The notes under the pieces: generated by a model
The model's database searches: none
The model's input: the letters and a program-made list of their open reading frames with translations, nothing else
Told to the model about the DNA's origin: nothing
NCBI GenBank assembly: GCA_917880885.1
Contig: OU862913.1
Span: 28,777,286-28,841,285, forward strand
Reading direction: 5' to 3'
Source: Limnephilus marmoratus
Taxonomy: Eukaryota > Arthropoda > Insecta > Trichoptera > Limnephilidae
DNA: 64,000 bases
Part shown: piece by piece, positions 19,882 through 29,635 of the stretch
How positions within the stretch are numbered: the first letter of the stretch is position 1
Layout: every line of letters begins with the position of its first letter
Translations under genes and position numbers: made by a program

Positions 19882-22800
19882 TCACGTGTAGCGTGGGCGT
19901 TGACCTCGAGGGCGTAACCTCCCCTCCCATGGTGTAGGTGACCTGCAAAAATTAGAGGAATTAGGAAATTTGGTCATGTCCACATCCGAGAGTGGACCCA
20001 GGTCCAGCAAATCATCAGACCTGTCACACTCCCCCCACCTAACCTTCCTCTCTGAAATCTGATCATGGTGGCGTTTCCAAATTTGTCCCGTAGACATAAT
20101 TTTAACTAAATAAATCCTATTCCCCAATCTTTTAAAAATTTTTCCTAAAATCCATTTATTATCATTACTTCTTAAATCCCTGGTTAAAACTTTAGAACCA
20201 ACCTCAAAGTACTTTTTAAATTTTCTTCCTCTATAATACTTTTTCTGTTTATGCTGGCTCAATAACATTTTGTTTTTAACCGTGTTGTCAATTCCTTTAA
20301 AACCTTGACTCTCAACATTATCCACTATTGGAATAATCGTATTAAAAATTGATCTAATCTTCCTACCCAACATTAATGTACTAGGCTCAATGCCCGTAGA
20401 CATTGAAGGCGTATTTCTAATATCAACTAAAAACGTCAAAAGTTTATCTTCAAAATCAGTAGGAAATTTATTATTTACCATAATTTTTTTCAAAAAATTC
20501 TTCACTGTTTTAATCCCATTTTCAGCTAAACCGTTAGAAGCAGGATACTGTACAGCTGAAGTCAATGATTCTATATTATAATTATGACAAAATTCCTTAA
20601 AAACTGACGATGTGAAAGCTGTACTATTGTCACTTACAATTTGTTCCGGGATTCCGAACATAGAAAATAATCTTTTCAAAACTTTTATTGTACAAAACGA
20701 ATCTACCTTATTTACAATATGACAGTCTATCCATTTTGTAGTTGCATCAACAATAATTAAAAAAATATGACCTCCCAACGGCCCCATGAAGTCGATATGC
20801 AATCTACTCCAGATTAACCCATTGATTGGCCAAGGTGCCAACTCAACTTTACATGGAGTAGGTAAACATTCCATGCATCGAGCACACTGTTTCACAGTTA
20901 CTTCTATATCATTGTTCATTCCGAGCCAAAAAAAATAATTTCGAGCAAGACTTTTCGATTTTACAATGCCTAAATGTGATTGATGTAAAAAATTCAATAT
21001 AATTTCCCTTAATTCCCTTGGAACTACAAATTTATTATTATAAAATAAACATGAATTATAAGTCGATAATTTATCCCTAAAATACCAGAATTTCAATAAA
21101 TCATCCTTTAAGAACTTTTTATCCGGCCAACCATTTGCTGTGAACTCGATAATGCTCGCTATATTTACATCATTAATCGAAAACTGTTTCATCGTTTCCG
21201 CATTTAATGTTGTTTCTGACTCGATTATGTTCACAAACTCTGACTCAACCGTATTCACGTTTAAAGAATCAATATAATTTAAAAAATAATCGCTAGCATC
21301 AATATCGTCGCTACACACATCTAAATTATCCTTATTATTAATCGGCATTCGTGATAAAAAATCCGCTTTGTTATCACCTGACTTAATATGCTCTATACTA
21401 TAGTCAAAAGTCTGGAGTATTAGGGCGTACCTCTGCAGACGGTTAGCGGCCAAAACGGGTACTTGCTTATCCGTGTTCAAAATGTGTACTAACGATTTAT
21501 TGTCGCAAGCCAAAACAAATTTATTGCCGTATAAATACTGAAAGAATTTCTTCAACCCAAAAATTATAGCACACGCTTCCTTATCTAAAATAGAGTACTT
21601 TAATTCTGTTTCTGACAATAATCGGCTAGCAAATGCGATAGGTCTCTCTAAACCATTATCATATACATGGCAAATCACCGCTGATAACGCTTTTTCAGAT
21701 GCGTCTGAAATAAGTTTAATTGGTAAATTAGGATCAAAATGCACTAAAATATTATCTGACGTCAGCAGTTTCTTAACTCGCTCAAACGCAATATTACATT
21801 CCTCAGACCACACATATTTTACTCCCCTTTTTAACAAGTTATACAATGGAGACAAAATACCTGAAATATTATGAACAAAAGCTCTATAATATGAAATAAC
21901 CCCAAGTAAACTCCTAAGTTCTGAAACATTTTTCGGTACTGCCATTTGAGTAATCGCACAGATTTTATTTTCTAAAGGCATAACTCCTTTCCGCGAAATT
22001 TTAAAACCTAAATATTCTATCTCAGTTTGTAGAAAAGAACACTTATTTTCATTAATAGTTAATCCACAATCACTTAACTTGCTAAGTACAGATTCACAAA
22101 TAGAGAATAATTCCTCTTCAGAATTTCCAAACAACAAAATATCATCTAGAAATATACGAACGTTACGAAGTCTACCTACTACCGCCCGAATAACTTGCAT
22201 AAATATAGCCGGGCTTGTGGTCAAACCGAAAGGCAACACTTTATACCTGAATAAACCCACATGCGTACTTATCACACATAATTTTCTCGACTTCTCGTTC
22301 AACGAAATCTGACCAAAAGCATTACGCAAATCTATTTTCGCAAAAAATTTCGCACCATTTAAAGATGAAATTAAATCTTCTATACGAGGCAATGGATATT
22401 TCAACTTCGCTAACATAGGGTTTAATGTGGTTTTAAAATCAGTACAAATTCTAATTGAACCGTCTTTCTTTTTTACAACAACAATCGGACTAGCCATATC
22501 ACTTATTTCTACGTTTTCAATTATATCTTCACGTAACATCTTATTTAATTCCTCCTCTACCTTTCCACGTAAACTAAAAGGTAACGATCTTGGATTCACA
22601 AACTTTGGCCTGAACTCCGAAATAACTTCGATGTTAGCTTCATAACCTATAAGCCTACCCGATTTTTCTGAAAACACATGAGCATATTTTTTCTTTAAAC
22701 TATCACGAAAATTTAATTGATTATCACAACTAGTCTCACTGGTATTTACCGAATTTATTCCACTTAATCCGATACCGAAAACTTGTAAAAAATTTCTACC

Positions 22801-23988
22801 AACAATCGTAGAATTACCGTTTTTAATTATTATAAACTGCGTATCTACACTTTTATTTAAAAATAACACACTTAAATTAACTTTACCTACAATATTTAAC
22901 CGTTTCCCGTCATATCCTGACAATTGAATATCGCATCTTTCCAATTTACAAGAAACAAAATCTTTTAAATACACTTCATATGGAATTGCATTAATCTCAG
23001 CGCCGGTGTCAACAATCGCTCGCAGAACAGTGTTACCAATAATGAGATCTACGAATATCGGTTCCGGCCCCGTGCCGTCATGCAACATAAAAACCGAATT
23101 TAATCGTTTATTCTTATTACCTACATTAATTTTACTGTTTTTACACACATTACTAGGATGACCCGATTTATTGCACCGATTACAAAAAATATTCTTCCAA
23201 CAATCTTTCTGCAAATGATTCGTTTTTCCGCACAAAAAACATTTTTTTAATGCAATATTTACTGGCGTCTTACTACGCACTGCACTTTTAAATCTGATCG
23301 GACTATCCGACCTGGATTTACGGACAACATTACTATCCTTATGCACAACATTTAAATTCGTATCAACTTTCTTAAAATTAACAACATGTTCCCATGAAGC
23401 TGCTAACTGAATGCATTCCGAAAAAGAAGTATTTACCCCCTCAACGAACAACTTATGTTTCAATTTTTCATTGAAAATTCCAATAATGAATATGTCTTTT
23501 AAACAAGATTCCAGCCTCAATTCAAAATTGCACGTCAAACTCAGTCCTCTCAACTTACCAACGTAATCTTTAATAGATTCGTTAGCTAGCTGTTTACACT
23601 TATAAAATAACTCACGCGACTCGAAAATATTTTGAATAGGTTTGCAATGTGAATCAAATAATTTACATAAATCATCAAAAGAACAAACAGAAACCTTTTT
23701 AGGGAAACATAGATCACATAATAAAGAGAAAGTTTCTTCGGTGAGGCAACTCAGCAAAAATGCTCTTTTGCGTTCTTGTGATAACACTTTGTCATCATGT
23801 AAAATGAGGGCCTGATCCAGTCGTTCCTTGAACAATGACCAGTTTCCCGTTCTGTAACAGAACGTCCCCAAATTCTTACAAACACCCTCCATTGGGGGAA
23901 GAGCTGAAACAAAATAATCAATACTACTTATCTCAGCACTTCCAAGAAGGCTACACTCCGAGGTCCACGTTCCACGTTCCACGTGCAC
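19882..23988 (-). CDS. Single-frame Gag-Pol polyprotein of Mag-clade retrotransposon
   Basis: 1368 codons without a break. Order: gag-like region (about residues 33-210), two CCHC knuckles (CFLCGKTNHLQKDC at 250-263, CNRCNKSGHPSNVC at 269-282), aspartic protease (VDTGAEINAIP, 327-337), reverse transcriptase (motif A KIDLRNAF about 551; catalytic box FLDD at 613-616, a variant of YxDD), RNase H (SDAS 761, E804, D829), integrase zinc finger (H1002/H1006, C1035/C1038) and DDE core (D1066, D1120, E1156), then a C-terminal GPY-like region. All catalytic residues I checked are present. The likely initiator is the ATG at 23892 (MEGVC...), because the sister element begins MEGENC. Gag and pol share one frame, so no frameshift is needed. 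It is an LTR-element polyprotein expressed from the 5' LTR. Confidence 0.9.
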   Translation of the reverse strand: MHVERGTWTSECSLLGSAEISSIDYFVSALPPMEGVCKNLGTFCYRTGNWSLFKERLDQALILHDDKVLSQERKRAFLLSCLTEETFSLLCDLCFPKKVSVCSFDDLCKLFDSHCKPIQNIFESRELFYKCKQLANESIKDYVGKLRGLSLTCNFELRLESCLKDIFIIGIFNEKLKHKLFVEGVNTSFSECIQLAASWEHVVNFKKVDTNLNVVHKDSNVVRKSRSDSPIRFKSAVRSKTPVNIALKKCFLCGKTNHLQKDCWKNIFCNRCNKSGHPSNVCKNSKINVGNKNKRLNSVFMLHDGTGPEPIFVDLIIGNTVLRAIVDTGAEINAIPYEVYLKDFVSCKLERCDIQLSGYDGKRLNIVGKVNLSVLFLNKSVDTQFIIIKNGNSTIVGRNFLQVFGIGLSGINSVNTSETSCDNQLNFRDSLKKKYAHVFSEKSGRLIGYEANIEVISEFRPKFVNPRSLPFSLRGKVEEELNKMLREDIIENVEISDMASPIVVVKKKDGSIRICTDFKTTLNPMLAKLKYPLPRIEDLISSLNGAKFFAKIDLRNAFGQISLNEKSRKLCVISTHVGLFRYKVLPFGLTTSPAIFMQVIRAVVGRLRNVRIFLDDILLFGNSEEELFSICESVLSKLSDCGLTINENKCSFLQTEIEYLGFKISRKGVMPLENKICAITQMAVPKNVSELRSLLGVISYYRAFVHNISGILSPLYNLLKRGVKYVWSEECNIAFERVKKLLTSDNILVHFDPNLPIKLISDASEKALSAVICHVYDNGLERPIAFASRLLSETELKYSILDKEACAIIFGLKKFFQYLYGNKFVLACDNKSLVHILNTDKQVPVLAANRLQRYALILQTFDYSIEHIKSGDNKADFLSRMPINNKDNLDVCSDDIDASDYFLNYIDSLNVNTVESEFVNIIESETTLNAETMKQFSINDVNIASIIEFTANGWPDKKFLKDDLLKFWYFRDKLSTYNSCLFYNNKFVVPRELREIILNFLHQSHLGIVKSKSLARNYFFWLGMNNDIEVTVKQCARCMECLPTPCKVELAPWPINGLIWSRLHIDFMGPLGGHIFLIIVDATTKWIDCHIVNKVDSFCTIKVLKRLFSMFGIPEQIVSDNSTAFTSSVFKEFCHNYNIESLTSAVQYPASNGLAENGIKTVKNFLKKIMVNNKFPTDFEDKLLTFLVDIRNTPSMSTGIEPSTLMLGRKIRSIFNTIIPIVDNVESQGFKGIDNTVKNKMLLSQHKQKKYYRGRKFKKYFEVGSKVLTRDLRSNDNKWILGKIFKRLGNRIYLVKIMSTGQIWKRHHDQISERKVRWGECDRSDDLLDLGPLSDVDMTKFPNSSNFCRSPTPWEGRLRPRGQRPRYT

Positions 23989-23994
23989 GCCACC

Positions 23995-24384
23995 CAGAGC
24001 TGTAGATCACCGTCCCCGCCTGGCTCCGTCTCCCGACAGCTGCGGATCCAATCCCTACTCCGAGGTCTTCCTTCCCAGACTGCAGCGACGGAAACCAAGT
24101 CCCGGTTTCCGGCTAATCCACTCGATGATGATCTTGACCTTGATCCTTGTACCCCGTCACACGGTGTACCCTTGCGTATCCTTGACACGATCCTTGTACC
24201 CCGTTACACGGTGTACCCAACGACAATAATATTGCAAATTTGTCGTACCCACACACGCGTATCTGCGTGTGGCTGCTCCAATTTCTTCTTAACGCGATCG
24301 CTCCTGCGATCGGCCAATTTCCTGACAATCCTTCAGATTCCGAAATCTACCGCGTAGATCCTTCCAATTTACGTAAAAATTTAC
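23995..24384 (-). other. Leader region of the Mag-clade element with palindromic duplication
   Basis: The unit ccttgtaccccgt(c/t)acacggtgtaccc occurs twice, at about 24145 and 24191. Each copy is itself partly palindromic around gtacaccgtgt. This lies between the primer site and gag, where packaging or dimerisation signals of LTR elements usually sit. That role is inference only. Confidence 0.5.
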
Positions 24385-24405
24385 GAACTACCGAGCTGCG
24401 CCAAC
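24385..24405 (-). other. Primer-binding site of the Mag-clade element
   Basis: Directly inside the 5' LTR, the minus strand reads TTGGCGCAGCTCGGTAG. The TGGCGCAG start resembles the serine-tRNA type primer sites I recall for 17.6/297-group elements. The sister element at 40.8 kb has TGGCGCAGTCGATATAGG at the same place. Confidence 0.75.
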
Positions 24406-24569
24406 TGTGATGTCTTGGGATCGGGTAGTAATAATATCTGTTAATGTTACAATGTTTATTGGTTGCCAGATTAATATGGAGAGAGCGCTCAATAGCGGTA
24501 CATCCCTTTTATACTTCCCATACTCGCTATCTCGCTCTCATGCCGTCACCCTCATACACATACGTCACA
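24406..24569 (-). repeat. 5' LTR of the Mag-clade element with TATA box
   Basis: On the minus strand, TATAAAAG lies at 24513-24506 and AATAAA at 24460-24455. The LTR is compact, with an R region of only a few tens of bases expected between them. The same TATAAAAGGG-to-AATAAA layout occurs in the LTRs at 40539 and 46080. Confidence 0.9.
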
Positions 24570-24973
24570 AGAAGTAAGGACCTTTTTTCGACCGAAGTTT
24601 TTTTTATTAAGTTAAATTACACAATGAAGCAATTATTGATGCGCAACTGTCCGCTTTTTTGTTTTTGTCATGGTGTTGTGAACGGATTTATAATTTTAGT
24701 GATTGTCTTACTCTTCCACTTACGGGAATTGCGTTTCATTTTCTTTATACGGGACATTTATTATTGTATTTTTCCTTTGGAGGGATGCAGACATAGGTAC
24801 GTTAACCGTTTGTCCCATTTTCAATTGTTGACATGTGTGTAAAAAAGAGGGGCTGCATTATATGTTTAAGAACAAAAGCAAAACAATCACCGCATTGACA
24901 TTTGACGTTTTTGAATATTTGAATTTTTGGTATTCATTCACTACTCGATATTATACTTATCACAATAATATAA

Positions 24974-27900
24974 TAATAACGCCCCTCTCCCTCCACACGC
25001 TGTCCTAACCTGCATCTCAAATTGCCATTGCATTACCATGATATTTATCATTGCACATCATTACCTTATTATATTTTCTCAACTCCTGTCAACTGCAAGA
25101 TATTCTCTCTTTCTATACTCAACTATTATAATGTACTCGTCATATTTCAAGTATCTATACATATTACACCTCACATTATGTTCACATATTCTCTGCATAT
25201 TTTTGTTATTGTCACTATACTGAAAAAGAGTCCCTGCCTCTAAGTGTTTTTTATCAGAACGTACGTGGACTGAGAACAAAAACTGATACATTTCTTCGCA
25301 GTGTTACGAGCGGTGATTATGACGTGATTGGCATAACAGAGACCTGGCTGACAGATTCTATTTCAGATGGGGAGCTTTTGGACACAAGATACAATGTATT
25401 CCGACGCGACAGAAGTATTCAAGGCGTAACAATGGGTGGTGGGGTGCTCTTGGCTGTCAAAAAGGAACTCAATGCAATTTGTAATAATTCCTGGTGTTCT
25501 ACAGATGAAGACATTTGGGTGACTCTTCGCATCCCACGTGCAATTGGATTTACTTGCGTTCATCTTTGTTGTATTTACCTGTCCAAAAGCTTCAACTTCA
25601 ATGCTCGAATCTCCACCTTTTCGAATGATCTAGGTATTAAGCTTTTGAATCAACCTGACGACAAATTCCTTATCATGGGAGACTTTAACCTTTCCGATAT
25701 TACCTGGACTATTCCTGTGGGTGAGGTAAACATGATTCCTTGCAACTATACCTCTACAATAAGCGCAACATTTATCGACAATATTAATTACTGTAACTTC
25801 CACCAATATAATGGTGTTCAAAATACGTTAGGAAGAATTCTTGATCTCGTTCTCTGTAATTTCTCGGTACGCGTTGCTCCCGCGAACGATCCGTTGGTTC
25901 CTGAGGATACTCACCACAAATCCATCATTATCACTGCTGAGTTCGTTGAACCACCGGTCGTAAAGGAAAAATCAATTAAATGGCCATCATTCCACAAGGC
26001 TAATTATGATGACATAAGAGACAGCCTGGCACAAGTAGATTGGAACGTACTTAACTTAACCGATTCCGTCAATCCTGCAGTATCACATTTTTACAATATT
26101 ATTAATAATTTGATCTCAGATAAGGTTCCATTGAGGCGTACTGGTAAACATTCCCCATTAATAAAACTTATTCGCGAAAAGCAGAAATCTCACAGGTTAT
26201 ATATAACTTATAAGAACCCTTCCGATTACATTACTTTTTAAAGACTACGCACCAGACAGAAAAAAATGGCAAAGAAGTGTCACGAAGACTTTATTAATAA
26301 TGCTGAAGAGAATATCGCCAAAGATCCCAGAGCATTCTGGTCATATGTTAAATCAAAAAAACTATCAGCATCTATTCCTAGCGTTTTAAATCTTAAGGAT
26401 TTAACAGCCGAGGGGGGACAGGCAGTCTGTGATTTATTTGCAGAATATTTCCATTCCGTCTACAAATCGGCTGACCCTCTGGGAACTTCCTGCGATGACT
26501 CCGTAGTTAAGCAGGTCTGTGCGATAGGGTCAGTTTTTGTCGATGCTGACCTTGTATCTAAATATTTAAAACGGCTTGATTCCAACAAGGGAGCTGGGCC
26601 AGATGGTATTCCACCACTGTTCATTACCGAGTGCGCAAATCATTTGTCACTTCCGCTATCTATACTGTTTAATAAATCACTTAAGACTGGTACATTTCCT
26701 GATATATGGAAAAGAGCCTACATCACGCCAATTCATAAATCGGGAAATAAGTGTGAAGCAGATAATTATAGACCCATTTCCAAGCTCTGCATTTTTTCAA
26801 AAGTGTTCGAAAACATAGTCTATGACCAGTTATTCCCTGTGGTAAAGAATTCGATCGATGAATTTCAGCATGGATTCTTTGCAGGTCGCTCTGTTGCTAC
26901 AAATCTTATAACATTTATAAATTTCTTGTCTGCCTCTATGGATAAACGTGTGAAAGTTGATACAATCTACACCGACTATAGCAAAGCCTTTGATAAGATC
27001 AACCACAGCGTCCTGCTTAGAAAACTTGCTAATCATGGTATTCATGGAGATCTCCTTCGTTGGTTATCTTCATACATAACAAACAGGTCCCAGGCTGTGA
27101 CAGTGGGTGGATTTTCCTCCATCTGGAAAATTATCACTTCCGGTGTGCCTCAGGGGTCCATTTTGGGTCCTTTGCTTTTCTCTATCTATATAAATGATAT
27201 TACGACATGTTTTCACAACGCTCAAATTTTACTATTTGCCGACGATATGAAGATATACCTTCCTATAAGCTCTCCAGACTGTTCTGTGCGTTTACAAGAA
27301 GATCTTGACCGACTGACGGATTACTGTCTCAGAAATAAGCTTTTTATCAATATTTCTAAATGTTGCAAAGTCACATTCACACGTAACCGAGTGAAAATAC
27401 TGCATGGTTACTCCATTTCTGGATTGCTGTTAACAAATAAAGATTATATACGTGACCTCGGGATTCTTTTGGACTCTAAACTTACCTTTGAAAAACACGT
27501 TGATAACATTGTCACCAAAGCAACAAAGAGTCTAGGCTTTGTACTAAGAACATGCAAATTTTTCAAAAACACCAAGACTTATTTGATTCTCTACAATTCA
27601 CATGTTCGTCCTCACCTGGAATACTGTTCACAGGTTTGGAACCCGCGCTATATTGTTTATGTTAACAGGTTAGAAAGAGTTCAGGAGCGATTTCTCAAAT
27701 TCCTCAATTTTAAATCATTCAATGTATACAATTCTTACGATGAAATCGAGAACCATTTTCAAATCACGAAACTGCTCAACAGGAGGCTTGTCGCTGATCA
27801 GATGCTCCTGAACAAAATTATTAACTCGAAAGTTGATTGCCCGGAGTTGCTAAATAAAATAAATTTCCACGCGCCGACTCGATATAGCAGACATAATACC

Positions 27901-28462
27901 CTTTTCTACATTGATAGATGCAACACCAATTCCAACCAAAATGAATTTATGCAAAGGACATGTAACTACTATAACATTAAATTTGCACGTTTAGAAACAT
28001 TTGCTGACATATTCACTGCTAGTTACTTTCGCTACAGAATTTCATTGTATAACATACTACGTGCGAATAATACATAACACATATTCATGATTAAATTAAT
28101 TGTACCTAATATTTTTTAATTACCTGCGTGGCAACTTTCCCTTATCCCTATCCTCCCCTTACCTGTCCCAATCCAAATACCTGTTTTGCACCCTATTTTC
28201 TTTACATTTATAATGGAATTTATTTTATAGTTGTGTTTTTATATTTAGGTTTATCACTTGTTGAATGTATTATATATATTTTTTTTTATTGCTGCTTTGT
28301 CCTGTTTTTTTCTTTTCTTAAATATTCTAGTTTACATTCAGTTACTTTTATGTATCTAAATACCTATCTGTGAACATTAATAATTGGTCTGTTTTTTGTT
28401 ATCTTTTATGTATATTATGTTATTAAGACTGTTTATGTTCCTTAAATAAATAAATAAATAAA
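24974..28462 (+). mobile_element. Nearly intact Jockey/CR1-type LINE
   Basis: About 3.5 kb, with a short 5' region, a long ORF2 (endonuclease plus reverse transcriptase, 25222-28077), a 3' UTR of about 370 bp and a tail of five AAAT units instead of pure A. It is inserted in family A. ORF1 is not recognisable upstream, so the copy is 5'-truncated or its ORF1 has decayed. Confidence 0.85.
25222..28077 (+). pseudogene. LINE ORF2: endonuclease and reverse transcriptase with one nonsense codon
   Basis: A single reading frame covers an APE-type endonuclease (NVRGLRTKTD, GITETWL, GDFNLSDITW, HHKSI) and the reverse transcriptase (motif A YTDYSKAFD near 26970, GVPQGSILGPLLF near 27140, FADDMKIY near 27235, then the thumb and a C-terminal region to 28077). 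The only interruption is an in-frame TAA at 26239-26241, between endonuclease and RT; homology resumes immediately (RLRTRQKK). No ATG lies close upstream of the endonuclease, so the true start is unclear. The RT half (from 26266, 603 codons) is itself intact. Best fit is the Jockey/CR1 group. Confidence 0.87.
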
Positions 28463-28689
28463 TATTCCCGCAGCTCTTTCTAAATATGAGAATTCGTTCC
28501 ATACAAATTGTATGAGAAAAGAATTTTCTTCGTAATTATTTTTTGTGATTGTAGGGCGGAAACAAATCCAACAAATCAAACATCATAAAAATCGGTTTAG
28601 CCGTTCTTGAGTTATAAATGGTGTAACTTAACCCGACTTTTTTTAAATATTAAGTTGGCATGAACCCTATATACATAACAGAAATTGTA

Positions 28690-28732
28690 AACGTTTTATT
28701 AACAAGTCACAGGTCACAGGTCACAGGTCATA
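28690..28732. repeat. Short tandem repeat acaggtc
   Basis: Four to five units of cacaggt(c)/cataggtc lie between family A and the satellite array. No function is apparent. Confidence 0.7.
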
Positions 28733-28794
28733 GGTCAGTATGTGCATTTGTAGGTAAAATACATTGTGACAAAAACCATTTTTTCTTCACAAGT

Positions 28795-28980
28795 TTTGTG
28801 TCATTTAATTATAAATCAATTACTATCATTTAATGTATTTAAGTCATCTTGTGTTTCTATTATACCCACTAGGAATAAATCCTTAAACGTGTGATTCAAT
28901 TATACATAAATCAATTTCTTTCATTTAATGCATCTAATACATCTTGTGTTTCTATTATACCCACTAGGAATAAATCCTTA
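28795..28980. repeat. Satellite array, about 91-bp unit, segment 1
   Basis: Two units of the satellite read tgtatctaagacatcttgtg, tttctattatacccactagg, aataaatccttaaa and tgtgtcatttaattataaatc. The segment ends exactly at aataaatcctta, which is repeated after the SINE complex that interrupts it. Confidence 0.85.
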
Positions 28981-29160
28981 TTTTTTTTATTTTAACTTTA
29001 TGAGTAAAACCTCAAATTGTAATATTTAAATAAATGAAGACAATATAAGCGAAACTCAATCGAAAATCTGGAAACAGAAAAACATATTGACACCTCTGGG
29101 ACTCGAACCCAGGACCTCTTGCTTTCCGGGCAAACGCGCTAACCACTGCGCCACGGTGTC
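28981..29160 (-). mobile_element. tRNA-derived SINE, copy 1
   Basis: On the minus strand, a 73-nt tRNA-like head (29160-29088) is followed by a body (gtttttctgtttccag, attttcgattgagtttcgct, tacaatttgaggttttact) and an A-rich tail (29000-28981). The head contains a polymerase III A box (TGGCGCAGTGG) and a perfect B box (GGTTCGAGTCC). It is inserted in the satellite array. Confidence 0.8.
29088..29160 (-). tRNA. tRNA-like head of the SINE (probably not a functional tRNA)
   Basis: The cloverleaf is readable: acceptor GACACCG against AGGTGTC (six pairs, the seventh G-A), D arm GCGC...GCGC, anticodon stem TTTGC/GCAAG, T stem CTGGG/CCCAG and an A discriminator. The anticodon loop is CCGGAAA: the base before the anticodon is C instead of the near-universal U, and GGA would mean serine, but the long variable arm of tRNA-Ser is absent. 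With the attached body and A-tail this fits a SINE promoter better than a translation tRNA. A tRNA predictor may still report it. Confidence 0.5.
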
Positions 29161-29390
29161 GATATGAAATTCGGTCATGTTTAACTGTACCATACTTCGA
29201 CTAAGAACCACCTACATTATCTTCATTTTTTTTAACGCATTATTATTGGCAACTATCTTTATGTATGATTGCAAGATTCAAACCGGAACTAAATGCTCTC
29301 TAGATAGTGTCTGGATAAATCTTTATCCATTTTATTTAATATGCGACATCTTACGACTTTTCTGCAAGTCTAGAATGAATATTTTATTTT
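29161..29390. other. Segment between two SINE copies, unrecognised
   Basis: About 230 bp that is neither SINE nor satellite. The small plus-strand frame at 29177-29401 has no family features. It lies within the 12-bp duplication that brackets the whole SINE complex, so it probably arrived with it. Confidence 0.5.
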
Positions 29391-29549
29391 TTTTATTTTA
29401 AGTTTATGAGTAAAACCTCAAATTGTAATATTTAAATAAATTAAGACAATATAAGCGAAACTCAATCGAAAATCTGGAAACAGAAAAATGAGAAAAACAT
29501 ATTGACACCTCTGGGACTCGAACCCAGGACCTCTTGCTTTCCGGGCAAA
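29391..29549 (-). mobile_element. tRNA-derived SINE, copy 2, truncated in the anticodon stem
   Basis: The same tail and body as copy 1, with the B box and T stem intact, but the head stops at gggcaaa (29549), inside the anticodon arm. There it meets an inverted copy with only two bases between them. The body has a small duplication (aaaatgagaaaaac) relative to copy 1. Confidence 0.8.
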
Positions 29550-29551
29550 TT

Positions 29552-29635
29552 TTTGCCCGGAAAGCAAGTTTATTTTTCTGTTTCCAGATTTTCGATTGAG
29601 TTTCGCTTATATTATTGTCTTCATTTATTTAAATA
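29552..29635 (+). mobile_element. Inverted partial SINE forming a hairpin with copy 2
   Basis: It starts tttgcccggaaagcaag, the perfect 17-bp complement of 29533-29549, skips the B-box and T-stem part (about 46 bp missing), and continues with the SINE body (tttttctgtttccag...cttcatttatttaaat) into the satellite. It gives an almost uninterrupted fold-back of about 80 bp per arm. Confidence 0.8.

Larger units (their letters stand above)
19611..24569 (-). mobile_element. Complete Ty3/gypsy LTR retrotransposon, Mag clade
   Basis: Two 164-bp LTRs (19611-19774 and 24406-24569) differ at one base. They start TGTGA and end TCACA and are flanked by the perfect 5-bp duplication agaag (19606-19610, 24570-24574). 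Inside, on the minus strand, are a tRNA-type primer site, one uninterrupted gag-pol frame and a purine tract (aagtgtggggg) before the 3' LTR. Near-identical LTRs and an open frame indicate a recent and possibly active insertion. The enzyme order PR-RT-RNaseH-IN and the K02A2.6-like sequence place it in the Mag clade (recognised by pattern, not by search). Confidence 0.92.
24583..28654 (+). mobile_element. Family A element, second copy, split by a LINE
   Basis: The left part (about 24595-24971) matches 15110-15257 and 15725-15930. The right part (28463-28654) matches 15933-16152 (gaattcgttccatacaaa, gcggaaacaaatccaacaa, gtgtaacttaacccga). The LINE at 24974-28462 sits at the point corresponding to aacacaatat / tgctgcag in the 15-kb copy. 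It lacks the 467-bp insertion found in the other copy and so provides its empty site. Confidence 0.7.
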
